A stretch of DNA of 64,000 bases from Sphagnum compactum. Taxonomy: Eukaryota > Bryophyta > Sphagnopsida > Sphagnales. Within the stretch, counting starts at the first letter, position 1; the number at the start of each line of letters is the position of its first letter. The position numbers were made by a program, and so were the translations under genes. This document shows, piece after piece, positions 10,931 to 24,119 of the stretch. The stretch is from assembly GCA_965153455.1 (NCBI GenBank), contig OZ234493.1:7368213-7432212 (forward strand), in the 5' to 3' direction. The notes below the pieces were generated by a model, which worked only from the letters and a program-made list of their open reading frames with translations, was not told the origin of the DNA and did no database searches.

Positions 10931-13700
10931 AATGCGAAGATGCACCCAAATTTGGCCATACACAAAAAAGAAAGTTAATTTTTAAAAAAATCCCTATGTA
11001 TTGATGGCTACATACTATAACCTAATAAAGAAATCTACCAAAATTTATTATTATTATTTTTCAAAATTTGAGAATATAAAAGCTTAAACCTTTCTTTTTT
11101 TCAAAATTTCTATTTTTAATTTTGCCACTAAAAATGATGCTTACCAAATGAAAGTTTAAAAACATCTCCATTGCAATAGGTTGTTTTCTTATTATTGTGT
11201 GTGTGTTTTTTAAGGGGGGATTTTTTTTTTGTCTTTTCACAATGGTGATTTCTTTTTTTTGAAGAAGTCCTTGCAAGTTTTTGAACTTGTTCTCTCTCAC
11301 CATTCATCCAATTTTTTTGTTAGGATTTTAATGCTTTTAAAAATCATCTCAATGAGGTGATTAGTTTCTTGTTTCGACTATGTATGAAGATTGTGGCATG
11401 TGATGACGGTGTTGTAACAAGTTTTAACTTTGTGCATGATCTTGTGAAGGTCCTTGGTAACGTGAAAATTTTTACATGTTTCTAGAAGGAGACCGTGCTA
11501 AAGCTTGACATTCTTGTTTGTCATATCTTGCAATGATATGAGTTTGTTGTTGCTAATAACGTGTTGTTAAGTTTGTTGTTTCTTTTTTGGGAATCTAAAC
11601 TTTTCATCATTCTTCATGCATCGAAAACATGCTTAAGTTTTGTTACTATTGCAATGTTTCTTTTTTGGTTTGCTCTAGTTGTGAGTTTTGTTTTATTTTT
11701 CATGCTTTTGTTGTTCCTAACTGAGAGCTTTGAGATCCTTGGATGAGAAGCTCTTCAACAATTGATCATCATATGAGATTTGTAAAACCGGGAATTAACA
11801 ATTTCATGCTTCACAAGAAAATTTATACTGTGCTTATGATGAGGCACACTCAACTTGCAATAGGGTTTTCTCGACTTAAACCCAACAAGCTTTTTAGATC
11901 ACCTTATCTTTTATATGATTTTTAGACCAATTTACAATGGAGATGTTCTAAAAGTTATTTTGTTGTATTTGTACCCCGTTTTATGAACATATTTCACTAT
12001 CTCTTGTCCACATTTTTTTCCCATTATGGCATAAGAAGGAGTGTAAGAGGGATTGCATTATTATGAAAAACTTGTGATTATAAATCAAAACAATGGTCAT
12101 GAATGGGTCATACGTTAGTTATAACACATCAAATGGAGAATACAAAAAATAAAGATTACAACAATATATAAAGTCACATTAACTATTAGCTCCTATTCAA
12201 ATAACCTTGTTATTTGTTTAAAATGAGCTTTAATGTTGAAGCATGTAAATTAGAACCATAACAGTAAATTTTAAAAAGATAATGACAAATAAATTCTTGT
12301 ATTCAAAACATGTCTCTTACTAAGTAAACATTTAAGACATAATTACTAAACTTTTAGATCATATCTCATTATGAATGTTTATATGAACCAATTGATGATG
12401 CATTTAACATTAGTGCATTCATAAAGAATCAAACAACTATTAGGTTCATGTGATACAATGAACAACACGATCCCAATCACATTATGCAAATACAAATGAG
12501 GTTATTTCAATATCTAATATTTTAGAAACTCATAAATGTTTGGTTATAATAAAATTATATTAAAAATCACCTTATCTTTGCACCCTTTTTCATCCCCCGA
12601 CCTCTCTTGAAGCTTCAAATGTTGTTATCCACAAACATTAAAATTAAAATTAAAATTGCGTGTGATAGATTTTGTTTATTGCACATGATTTTTCAAAAAA
12701 ATCCTTTATTGATAATAATAGTAGTGAAATTGCACAAACTTAAAGTGAAACTAATTTTACCATCAATAATGGGGTAAAAGTAGTTTCACACCATGTTCAA
12801 ATGAGTGTACTTGTCTAGTGAATGTTTTAATTACATCCTTCATTATAACCAAACTACATGTGTTATTTTATTTTTTTTACAAAAAATAAATATTTAATTA
12901 TTTGACCTACCAACAGGGCATAAACTTGTAATCACTAACTTGACATGAACAATAAATGTCCATTAGCAATTACATATCATATTAAATAGACTTGAAATGA
13001 ATTAATGAATGCTTATGTACACTGTTTAACAACATAATAAATGTTGGAATTGATGGAAATGGAACAATTGCATTCAACTATTGTTACTTTGGATTTGATA
13101 ATCCATTTGATGTGTATTATAAGTTTTTTGCAACATTGAAATGCATAATTAAATCCTTGCAATCATATCCATTTCTTTTGTACTCCATTCATGTGAAAAG
13201 AAATTTTCATTATTGTAAGATTTGATGGTAAAATTTTGGCCTGAACATGGAACTAACTAACACACCCTAGGTACTAACTCTCTATTTCAATGGTCATGGG
13301 CTGTTAATCTCTAGTGTAAAGGGGGCCATAATGGAGGTAGCTTAAGCCTAGAATTCCAATTTACAATCTTCTAGATTATATTGTCAATCAACAACCATTT
13401 TGGTGTTAAAGGATATTTTTCTTAGTATTGCCAAAGTTTATAAAAATATTGTTCACCAAAAACATCATAGCTCAAGGCTCAAATGACCTTGTATACATAT
13501 ATCAATTTTCAATTTTAAATTTTACACTAGAAAGCAAACATAGGGTGCACTTTATGATTTTCAAAAGAAAGAAAGGAATGGGAGACTAGAAATGTTCTTC
13601 AATACGGTCCCCAACACTTTTGACTCCTTATCATTCTTTTGGTCATAACTTAAGTTTCTATCTCCAAAGGGAGAACGCAAACTCATTTTCAATATTTGTG
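10931..13700. other. AT-rich intergenic DNA, nothing recognised
   Basis: Low-complexity A/T runs and short incidental reading frames (for example 11561-11746). I found no conserved motif, hairpin or clear repeat here. Confidence 0.6.
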
Positions 13701-13709
13701 TTTCAAAAC

Positions 13710-13930
13710 TTGTGAATGGTTTTAAGAAAGTTCAATTTGGACAATGTTTGTTATTTGCATACTTGTTTCAATGATTTTAAACATTCACAAAACTCCAACT
13801 CCCAAAGTGAAGTTTCAAACTCATTTCCTTGCACTCTCACATATTCTTATGTCCCACTTGTGAGAATGTGTTTGAGTCCATCGACATTATTTTGCCCTTC
13901 TCATGTCTTAAATTTGTTTGTGAGCATGTG
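13710..13930 (-). repeat. Dispersed repeat family R2, inverted copy
   Basis: The reverse complement of this segment matches 19900-20110: both share CTTTGGGAGTTGGAGTTTTG and GCAAATAACAAAC.TTGTCCAAATT. A third related copy starts near 56130 (CACTTTGGGAGTTGGAGT). No protein domain is recognisable. Confidence 0.6.
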
Positions 13931-16031
13931 ACTAAAACACCAACAAACATGATGTGATAACACTTGGAAACTTAATTGTAATCTTTAAGCTATTTATTTT
14001 CTATCGAATTCATTTTGTAGTCACCTTATCTAACCATGTTACATTAGTGATTTCTTGTGGAAACTTTTGATTTTTTTGTGAGCTTTTTGGGGGAAAAGAA
14101 CATTTGGAAAGCAACGTTTATGGGTGTAAAACATGTCTAAAAACAAAATTCACCACTTTATGTGAAACTAAAGAGATTGAAAAAGAAATAAAGGTGGTGT
14201 TTAAAGTTTTATTACTTTTCATGATTTTTATTTTGATTTGCCATACCATGAATGATATACCATGAATTGCATGTTGCTATTCCATCTTCACATACCTACA
14301 TGGAGGGATTTTCAAGTGTGGATGACAATTCAACAACCATAGTAAACGTGCAATTAATACTAGGCAATTTCACATCCATGCCATTGACAACCTCCATGGC
14401 TCATAGGATTGGCAGCTATTACTCCCCACTCCCATCATTAACTCCCCACAATAAGTTTATGGAAATACATATAATAATTTGGCTAAAACTCTGAATAAAC
14501 AATTACAAAAAAGTTTGCATATGTAGAGTGGATTCCATAATTTGGAAGCACAAAAATAGTTACAATAAGTTGGTTGGTAGTCAAGAGACATGACTTTGTA
14601 AGAGAAGAAAAAGGGGACTCAATAGGTAGATGTTTTGGTGACCTAATCATCCCCAACAATCACCAAAAAAAGGGGCAAACGTTGAAAAGACAAAAACATA
14701 TTTGATGCAAAACAACATGTAGACGTATTAAACAATCAAGCATCAATTGTTCAAACAACCAAAAAAGCTCCCCTACAATGATTGAAACTTTCTCTTTGGA
14801 GAAACCCACAAACATGTTGAAGTACTTTTATGAGTAAAAAGTTATCCATGCACAAAAAATGGACAACCATAATGACTTTGATCCAATTCAAAATATGAAA
14901 AGAATGAGCATGCTACATTTTAAGAGCTTATGTAAAGTCTCACATATACCACTCGCATCCTCTCTCTGCGGGAATTATGGTTTCATTACTGAACTGATTT
15001 ATCTACATATCTGATTTCCCCCCAACATCATGAAATTGCATAATAACATTACCTTACTATCAATCCTTCAGTAGCAAGTGTATCATGGTTGTTAAAATAA
15101 GAGACCCATCAAATTGAGTGCCAACAACACAGCAGTGATCACCGTAGTACATTAACCATGTCTTGCAGAAAGAAACTCTACAAAAGCAGCAGCACTTTGC
15201 ACTTTGCATAGCAGCACAATGGCAGTGACTGGCTCTAATTACTTCCCCACTGAATTTGTCAGCTCATTACAGTGTACACATAAGTGTACAATAATGTGCT
15301 CAGACTTTAGGGCAAGCAGTTATATGGAAAAACCACATCTTGAGTTTCTATTGCATTTCCAGAAGCAACAGGAAAACTCAGTCATGATGTCAGATAACAC
15401 TCACAGAGGTGCATAGCCAATGAAACAAAGTTGATAGAATCCTCATTTCTTGCTGCCACAAGCTTGAGAGGCTATGCTTCATTCTAGTTCACCCCTCTAC
15501 AAGAAGCATCTACAGCAAGCCAAAGAGAGGCCTTCCTGGAGGGTACTGATTGGGGGGCCTCGTGCACCTCAGATATAACCTTTAGTAGTGTACCATAAAG
15601 AAACAAAGCCTACCATAGATTCAGGGTAGACAAATAACTAGATTGCAGCAATGCATTTCAAGCATATTTTTGTCAGTGTCCCGCATGAAGTTCCATTTGC
15701 ATGCAAAAATCTGGCCTGGTGCTATTAAACAGTTAAGTCAACAACAGAAATGGACTGCATGAAAACCCATCATTGTAAACAATATTGTCTTTTATCAACA
15801 TCCCCCAAGAAAAACTGGGATGGAAACCTCAAAATATGGTCTCTGTTGGCATCCACTGTACACAAGAGGCTCCTTTCTGGGAATGAGAACTGTGCACTAT
15901 GTATGTAAGCATACCCAATGAAGATAATATACATGAACAAACACAACAAATCAAAGGGCCACAAACAGTTTAAGAAGACAGGCACAAACAAACTGCACTT
16001 TGAAATTGTGCAAACCTTGATCAGGCCATAA
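13931..16031. other. Intergenic DNA and likely 3' UTR of the ENY2-like gene
   Basis: AT-rich up to about 14900, then more balanced composition from about 14940 to the stop codon at 16034-16032. The second part probably includes the 3' UTR of the ENY2-like gene. No coding exon could be tied to a known family. Confidence 0.4.
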
Positions 16032-17827
16032 TCAAGGCCACAAGGCATCAGAGAGAAGAAATGTTCGGATTCGCTGCAACAGTTCAGCCTTCACATTATC
16101 TGGCACCATAGCTGCACCAGTTCATTACAAAGCAAACAATCATCCAACAGGTCAATCATTCTGGTCTCACCTCAGAATAATAGGGATGGTTTTGACATTC
16201 TGCTTCATGAAATATCTTTCATGAGAATAGAGAAATCTCCGTTCTCACGATTCTGCTTCATGAAAGCAAGAAAAAGCATTGCCATTGACCACTCAACAAA
16301 GTAACCTAAAACTGAATAAGACATAAGAGGTGGGTTGTCCTCATACTGAGAGCATACCTCTGCCTTTTGGTGTTATGGTACGGACAAGGTCATCAACAGT
16401 GATGTTGGCCCGTCCTTTCTTCCTTGTGAAAGCCCTGTGTCACCCAGTCCCTCCCCGTTTACCTTCTGCAAACATATTATTGCAACAAAATGCTTACTTT
16501 CAAGCTGCCTTTGTCTTCTGATTCCATTGCTATTTCAATGCATTTTCACTTCTAATTGTATTATTGCAGCCTCCAGACAATATTGTTAATTGTTGTCTTT
16601 TCCCTCTCCTCTTCCCAAGATCTTTCAGCTTCTAACACATAACAGGAAAATCTTGCTTGAAAGCTTTTTTGTCTGTACTAGAATATCACCTCCTGTATAT
16701 TGCAGATTTTGACTTTCATACATAAGTTACAGGTTTTACTACTCCCAAAACATGAGAGGAAGAAAAACACTTAAGATTCTTCTCTTGTTTGTGTTAATTT
16801 CTTCCCATCCACAAGGGTGTCTCACCTCAAAAATACTCTCTTGAAAATGCCTCACTTTTCTATACACAGCAATAAAAAGCACAAGAGCAGAAACGGCGAA
16901 AGAAGATAACAGGATTTTAGAACAAGATGGGACATGGAAACATGTCCCTGTCCATTTTACCTGCATTGGGCCTTGAGCTCGTCTCTCCAACCACATTCAA
17001 TAAGACGCTCACGCAACAACTCTTTCAATCTCTCCTTCTCCCCACTTTCTATCAACTGAAGCCCATAAATACACAACCCATCCTGAGAATTAAGAGCACT
17101 GTAACTAAACTTTCCTGTCTCCTAAAAAAAAGATGCAGCAGGTAGGATGGGTGCATGTATTCATTCTCTCTGGAACACCAAAGCATGTGAACATGGCATA
17201 AGCAACAAAAGACAGACACAGCCTCAATGAAGAGAAAGAGTTTTCCATGTGACCAACAAAAGTTGCAAAAAACTCTGAGAAAACAGCCCAAGAAAGCTGT
17301 GACAAACACTTGACTCAGTCTTTTGTGACAGTCTTTTGTAAAACCTTAGGAGGTCTATTGATGTATCCAGAGCTGCAATTGATTACCACAGTATAGATGG
17401 GATCAAACTGCTGTGGATCATTGTTACATGCTACCATGATGTCTAAAGGAGATCCAAAAGACTACATGAAAGTTGATTTGCTCTTTTGCCCTAGTCACCA
17501 ACTGGAAAATAGCTTACACCATCATGGATTTGTGACAATCTCATGCTGTCACAGAAGGCGAAAATCTTCAATATCACCTCTGTGATGAAGACGTGATTGT
17601 GTGGATCCAAGATGACGATGGCAAGTTCCAAATTTTTCTTGTTCAAAACATAACATTATAGTCTGTTGAATGACAATTTTTTTAGCAATCCCTTTGGGTG
17701 TGGGTGTTTGTTGTAGCAATCCTCTTCTTACCTTGACATTTATGATCTCCTGAAGTGTCGGCTCTGACTCCTTGTCATTATTCACATCAGGTGTTGGAGG
17801 CCGATTCACTGATGCCCTCCTGCACAA
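16032..17827 (-). CDS. ENY2: ENY2/SUS1-like transcription and mRNA-export factor, 4 exons, 115 aa
   Basis: Exons in transcript order: 17827-17732, 17055-16961, 16434-16358, 16111-16032, all GT-AG and in phase (348 nt). The product starts [14 protein letters not shown], then [60 protein letters not shown] and [12 protein letters not shown]: the ENY2 family signatures in order over the usual 100-120 residues. ENY2 is a small all-helical protein shared by the SAGA deubiquitinating module and the TREX-2 export complex in the nucleus. The start is the only Met in the first exon that precedes the conserved RPPTPD block. No unusual feature is seen. Confidence 0.95.
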
Positions 17828-17859
17828 GATTCCAATCCAACAACAACCCCTTCATCCTC

Positions 17860-18850
17860 TGCCCTCCCCCTCTCTCTCGGTCATCAACCCAGCTCCTTCC
17901 CAGGGTTCCCAGGCTTCTCTTCCCTGCTTAACAGTTCTCACCACCCACATGGTACATACTTGTTCTCCTGCCTGGGTCTGTGTCTCAACCATCCGTCGCC
18001 GTAACTGGGTGGGAGACAAATCTCTCTGTGTCTCTGTGTCTCTATGTCTCTATTGCTGTGTGTGTCTCTCCAACACTCTCAATCTCTAGGTCTATATAAA
18101 TCCTGGACTGTGGACACAAATGGGTATCTCTCTTCTTGCACATTCGTCCGGCACCAACGAACAAAAACTCTTAATAAACACAGGTGCGGAAGATATGTCA
18201 CACGCTCGACTGACTCCTCTTCTTCTGACAAAAAACCCTAGAAAAAGAAAAAAGACCAAGACGCACAAGCGCACTCACACACACAATCTTCTATCCATTC
18301 GCCCCCCTCCTTATTTTTTGTGATTTTGCGAAAAAAGGAAACATGAAGAAGTAGCAGAAGAAGAAGAGGAAGCAGACATGACAACTTACATGGCGATTGC
18401 AACGGGGGGAGAAGGCAAAAAGCCTCCAGGAACGTCGATGGGTGCTTCAAATCGATCAAGCACTGGATACACCCATCAAGATGAGAAGCGAAAACAGCCC
18501 AAAAACAGTCGAAAAACTTGTTTAACAGCCACAAAAAAAGCCAAGAGATCGTCGCGATGTTTCGCTCCTCCTCACTTCGCTTGTTCCTCGTCGTCGTCTT
18601 CTTCTTCTCTTCGTCTTCTTCGCTTCTTCCAGAGTCCAGATACCTTCTGGCGTTTTGCGTCCCTTACCGCGCGGTGCATCACGCGGCAGCCGCACGGTTC
18701 ATTTTTGTTTTTCCCACAAAGAAGCAACTCTATGTGTGTCTGTGAGAAGGTCTAGGGTTCAAATCCCTGTAACTTTTAGGTTCCACTAGGGATCTTGCCT
18801 TTTTGGATGACATTTTCAAAAGATGATTCTAATATGAAATCTTTCAAAAT
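17860..18850. promoter_or_regulatory. Upstream region of the ENY2-like gene with a TATATAAA element
   Basis: Less AT-rich than its surroundings, with CT-rich tracts (TCTCTGTGTC repeats at about 18018-18060) and a TATATAAAT element near 18093-18101 reading on the plus strand. Short reading frames on both strands (for example 18378-18755 plus, 18238-18534 minus) are Ser- or Leu-rich low complexity. It could hold the ENY2 5' UTR and a promoter; no second gene is identifiable. Confidence 0.35.
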
Positions 18851-18894
18851 TGAAGATTTTTTTTTTTGGGTCAATGTCTCTTTGTTGCAAAATG

Positions 18895-19405
18895 CTTGAG
18901 ATTCTCCCATTTCATTGCTTCTTGTCCAAGCTCTTTTCTTCCAAGAGCAAATCATTCTAAGACCTCTTTAGTCGCTAATGTTTTCAAAGTATAATTGATA
19001 CATAGATTGTTGGAAAAACATGACCTTCAATCCCGTTTCTTTGCTTCTTGTCCAAGCTCTCTTTTTCAAAGAGCAAATCGCTCTAAGACCTCTTTAGTCG
19101 CTATTGTTTTCAAAGTATAATTGATACATAGATTGTTGGAAAAACATGACCTTCAATCCCGTTTCTTAGCTTCTTGTCCAAGCTTTCTTTTTCAAGACCA
19201 AAATCGCTCTAAGACTTCTTTAGTCATTAATGCTTCAAAGTATAATTGATACATAGATTGTTGGAAAAACATGACCTCGAATCCCATTTCTTTGCTTCTT
19301 GTCCAAGCTCTCTTTTTCAAGAGCAAATTGCTCTAAGATTTTTTTAGTTGCTAATGCTTCAAAGTATAATTGATACATAGATTGTTGGAAAAACATGACC
19401 TTTAA
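18895..19405. repeat. Four tandem copies of a roughly 122-bp unit
   Basis: The units begin near 18915, 19035, 19160 and 19285. Each contains GCTTCTTGTCCAAGCT, a CTCTAAGAC.TCTTTAGT block and TATAATTGATACATAGATTG with GTTGGAAAAACATGACCT. Copies are highly similar. The minus-strand frame across the last copies is a by-product. Confidence 0.85.
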
Positions 19406-19879
19406 TGTTTGGTGGAAATATTTGGAGGCTTGTAGCACATATGAGCAATATGGACATTTCATTTGATGTTTTTTTAGGGTTGATTAGATGACTTAAATTT
19501 ATATTTACACTCTTTTGTCGCCAACATCTTCACCAACATGATGAGATTATGGATTTTTGTCACAAGATTTGGTTGGAGTTGGAAACATGTTTAAACTTAG
19601 TATGATTTTTTTCATCTTCATGTCATATCTTGCGATTCATTGTTTTTAATGTTTATTCTCCCCCTTTTCCCTCAATCTTGTGGGATTTTTTAGAGCCTGG
19701 TGATTCATAATGTGAAAAGAAAACACAAGTTGGAGTTCAACAACCCTTAATCACTTTACAGAATCATAAATACAAGTTTGTTGATACTGGGATCAATTTG
19801 AAAATAGGACTTTTGTGATTTATGTGATCACATTTTTGATGAATTCAAAAATGTTGTTTATTTAGTGTTGTTTTAATGA

Positions 19880-20650
19880 ATGATGTCATGACTCTAGCCT
19901 TAGACTTGTGACCAAAGTTAAGGCATGAGAAATGAAGAGAATCAAAATAATGTCATGGGACAAAAATACAATCACACAAGTATTCAAGAATGCAACAAAG
20001 TGAATTCTATCAACACTTCCAGATGAATTCCACCTTTGGGAGTTGGAGTTTTGCAAATATTTCAAATATCTGAAACAAAATTGCAAATAACAAACCTTGT
20101 CCAAATTGGGCTTTCTTTAGACTATTGAAAAGGTCTTGAAGCACAAATATAAAAAATGAGCTCCCATCTTTCATTTAAAGATTTAAAGGTCAAAGTTTAT
20201 GGCCAATATAATGATTAGGAATCGGATTAACTATTTGACTTTTGACCACTAAAACCCAAGAAATAGGGGGTCAAATGACCTTTGATTGGATCATGCAATA
20301 TGTCATTGGAAATTTCTTTTACATGCTTATAAAAAAATAAATTGAAAGCTCTTCAATTGGAGTTTGTATGTGGAATAATAAACTTGCAAATTTATGAAAC
20401 TTATAAGTTGCAAAAATGAGGAATTTTTGAAACTTTCATTTGGAAGTCTTGAGAATTTTTGTCACTTTGATACAATCTATCTCGCCAATCACAAAATATA
20501 TTATATAAAAAAAAATTGATGAATGTTTTCATGTCTAGGTTGTGGTAAGTTTTGTGAAAGTTTATTGTGTGTGCTTCATCCATGCATTATTTTGGTTTCA
20601 ATTTGCATTACTTGCCCTTGTTCTTTGTTGTGTAGGTTGGCTTCACTTTT
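19880..20650 (+). repeat. Dispersed repeat family R2, long copy
   Basis: This segment matches 56040-56760 in the same direction. Shared landmarks, in order, are the CTTTGGGAGTTGGAGT block, GTTATGGCCAA or a close variant, GACTTTTGACCACTAAAA or close variant, a CATTGGAAAT block and a TTGTGTAGGTT block near the end. The first part matches 13710-13930 inverted. No coding capacity is seen, so it is probably a long-terminal-repeat or leader remnant of a retroelement family. Confidence 0.55.
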
Positions 20651-21300
20651 AATTCAACATTTGTGAACTTGTTCTAGTCCCATCATAAAGTTCACATCCA
20701 ACCTTTTTAGGATAAAAAAAACACATTTTAGGTTTGCATTCTATTACAAAATTGAAAACTAGTTAGTTTTTTACCTTGATACCACTTGACAAACTTAAGG
20801 TGCATCACTTTTCCACCAGTTTTCATATCTTCTTAAACAATTTTTATTTATTTTTCTTTTTCTTGTTCTCCAAAATGATCTTGACATTATCATGAATATG
20901 CATAGATAATATATTGAGAAATTGTGTAATTGAATTTGAAACAAAACCACATAAAAATGAATTCACTTTCATCCAATAATTACAAGTTGTATCATTAGAA
21001 TTAACATCAATATCATCATGAACTTGAGGATAAAAATTCACAAAATTAAAGTTTTCATACATGTAGTTTCTGCAAAGAAATTTGAGTTGGAATTATAAGC
21101 ATTGTAATCACAATTTTCCTTTGGGTTATAATTATCTTGGAGTAGATTTAATCACATACATCATTGGCAATCTACAAAAAAAAATCCCATTATTACATTT
21201 CAAACATCACTAGTTCAAAAATGGGGTGTAATTTACTAGCTTAAATCATTATAGGACCTTTAAAATGAAATAAGTTCACCCCACCATCATCACTTCACCT
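20651..21300. other. AT-rich intergenic DNA, nothing recognised
   Basis: No repeat, hairpin or conserved reading frame could be supported here. Confidence 0.5.
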
Positions 21301-21339
21301 TGCCTAAAGTTATTTGCCTAAAGTTATTTCGCTATAGGG

Positions 21340-23560
21340 TTATGATGTAATCACCATGTTTCATTACGAGCTCACATAATTTGTTATTAGTTGAAATAAT
21401 TTATTATAGTTAAATAGGTTTCTTTTGTGTTGTTGTTTTAAATACCTTAGGTTATCGTATCCTAAACTTTTATAGGTTATTTTATTTTGAGTTATTTTAA
21501 ATTTTATTTTATAATATTCTTAATTATTCTTGGTTATTCACCCTAAAGGGTGTAGGCATGGTCAAGTAGACAAAAAAGTAGTCCACCCAAAATGCAATTT
21601 AAAAATGACATTTTTTTATTATATAAACACATGAAAGTAAATGAAAAACTTGTGTAAGTAGAAATATGAAAAAACATGGCCCTCCATTTAGTTTATGGTA
21701 AGTTGAATACAAAATTTGTATGTGGATTATAACATGCATAATTTGATAGTACACAAGTATTTTCTAAGACTTTCATGATTTGAAAATGGAAAACATTCAA
21801 TATTTCATCTACTTGTAACCCATTTTATAAAATAGGACATTACCTGCAAGTAGATGCAATTTTGTAAAATATATTTAAATCTACATGAAAATGTTCATAT
21901 TTCAAATTATAATATCAAAGTGAAATTTTATCTTCATATTAATCATTGAATAAAATAATATTCCTACTATCAATGCATTAATTTTTTTTTATGTTTACTT
22001 ATTATTTTTTGTGACAAGTAACATTTTTTGTCTACTTGACCATGCCTACACCCTAAACTATTCCAAACTAGATTTTTTTCGTTATTCTAAATTATTCCAC
22101 CCTAATTTGTTTTCAGTTATTTAAGTTGAACCTTTATAAGTTATTCTATGTTATTTTAGGCTAGTTACTATAAGTTTTTATTGGTTATTTTAATACATTC
22201 CACATTAGGGTATCATGGGTTATTCTTGATTATTTTAAATTAATTTAAAATATTTTACTATATGTTATTTATAGGTTATGTAACCCTAAAACAATATTTG
22301 TGATTATTTATTCTAAGTTATTCCAAACCATTATGGGTTATTTTATCATAAGTTAATCTAGGTTGTAACCTTATGATAACTTAGGATGGAATAGCCTAAA
22401 ATAACCAACAATAACCTAAAGTAAAATATTTTATAATAACTTATAATAGCCTAGAATGAAATAACCTAAAATAATTTCAAGTGGAATAATTTAGAATAAC
22501 AAAAAAAAATCAAATCAAATAACCTAGAATATAATAAGGTGGAATAACAAAAATAACAAAAAAACAAAAAACCTAAAAGAACTTAGAATAACTAAAAATA
22601 ACCTAAGGTGCAATAACTTATAATAACTTTAAATAACAATAGGTATAATAATTTATAATAACATAAGGTGTTACAGTTGATAATAACCTAAGGTTAAATA
22701 GCCTAAAATAGCTGAAAATGACCTTATTTAAAAATAACCTTAAGTGGAAACAACCTAAAATAAAATAAAAACTCATAATAACCTAGGGTGGAATAACTTA
22801 TAATAACCGAAAATAGGCTAGGGTGAAATAACAATAAATAATAACACCAAGTAAAATACTTTCAAATAGTCTAAAATAACATAAGGTGGAATAAAAAGAT
22901 GATTGAGAATAAAATAAAATAAAAACCAATAATAACCCAAGGTAAAATAGCTTAAGATGGAATAATCTAAATATCCTAAGGTGAAGTAACTTAAATAACA
23001 TAGGGTGCAATAGTTTAAATAACTTAAGGTGGAATAATTTAGAATAATAAAAAATAAGCTAAAGTAAAATAGTCTAGAATAACATAAGGTAGACTAACAT
23101 AAAATGATAAATAATTGCCTAAAATAGCTTAAAATAGTTCAAAGTGGATTAATAAAAAATAATCTAAGGTGGAATAACCTAAAATAACAAATAATAGCTT
23201 AAGGTAAAAATAACAAAAATAACATAGGGTGAAATAATTTATAATAACTTGTAATAAGTTAGTTTAGAATAGTTGAAACCTCAAATAACCTCAAATAATC
23301 TAGCGTGAAATAATTTAAAATAATATATAATCGTTTACTTTATAAAACTAAAAATAACTTAACATAGCCTAGGGTGTAATAATTTAGAATCACCTAGAGT
23401 GGGATTTTTTTTATAATAATTGAAAATAACCTAGAATAGCCTAGAATGGAATAACCTAGAATAGCTTGGGGTACAATAACTTATAATAGTTTATAGTATG
23501 ATAAATTAGAATAACCAAAGGTGGAATAACTAATGGTGGAATAACTCAATTAACTTTTAA
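21340..23560. repeat. Large array of short AATAACC / GGTTATT motifs in two opposed arms
   Basis: From about 21340 to 22350 the plus strand is filled with GGTTATT-type words. From about 22370 to 23560 it is filled with the complement, AATAACCTAAGGTGGAATAA and variants. The centre is a hairpin with perfect 10-bp arms: TTATCATAAG at 22343-22352 and CTTATGATAA at 22370-22379. A separate inverted-repeat element (21548-22053) interrupts the left arm. Confidence 0.8.
21548..22053. mobile_element. 506-bp MITE-like element with perfect 30-bp terminal inverted repeats
   Basis: Bases 21548-21577 are the exact reverse complement of 22024-22053 (starting GGGTGTAGGCATGG). A TAAA is present on both sides (21544-21547 and 22054-22057), consistent with a 3- or 4-bp target duplication. 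The interior is AT-rich without an open frame. The GGG terminus and short AT-rich target duplication resemble PIF/Harbinger-type elements, but the superfamily is not certain. Confidence 0.85.
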
Positions 23561-24070
23561 TTAACTTTTAGTTCAATTGTAATTACCCTTTAGTTAATTT
23601 TCAGTTCACTTTTAATTAAGTTTTAATTAAGTTTTAGTTCACTTTCAATTAACTTTTAGTTAATTTATGGTTGAATCTCAATTCCTTTAATTAAATCTTA
23701 GTTCACTTTTAATTAAATTTTAATTCATTATTAATTCCCACACGGATGAACATGGGCCACACATGGGTCACTCATGGATGAACATGGGTCACATGTAAGT
23801 TGATTTTAAATTTTTTTTTTTTTTTTTGAACTAGGTGTTCAATGGGTATAAATAAAAGTAGAATCCCATATTATTTTCAATGTGTTCAACACCAGTTTTG
23901 GGTATATTTTCTTGTCACAAACTTGTTTTATTCTTATTTTGTTTTTGTAATAAAATCTTGTTGGATTTTTGTTTTTATTTTGTTTGTTTCGCAATTTGAA
24001 ATTGAAATTAGGCCTACTTGTGTTTTCGTTTTGGTTTACGAAATCTTGTAGATTTGATTGTTTTCGTGCT
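23560..24070 (+). repeat. Putative LTR or promoter fragment, family R3, plus copy
   Basis: Contains many TTTAATTAA / CTTTTAATTAA words, ATGAACATGGG.CAC repeats, then GGGTATAAATA (TATA box near 23846) and TGTTCAACACCA. The same order occurs on the minus strand between about 57550 and 57010, including GGGGTATAAATA and TTGTTCAACACCAA. The arrangement is what an LTR U3-R region looks like; no protein-coding part is attached. Confidence 0.5.
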
Positions 24071-24119
24071 TGTGATAGTAAAAGATCAAATGGAAAAAAA
24101 TGAAATGCATCATTTCTTG

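Noticed and set aside
18238-18755. Overlapping open frames on both strands upstream of the ENY2-like gene
   Set aside because: Ser-, Leu- and Phe-rich low complexity with no family resemblance; better read as promoter/5' UTR sequence.
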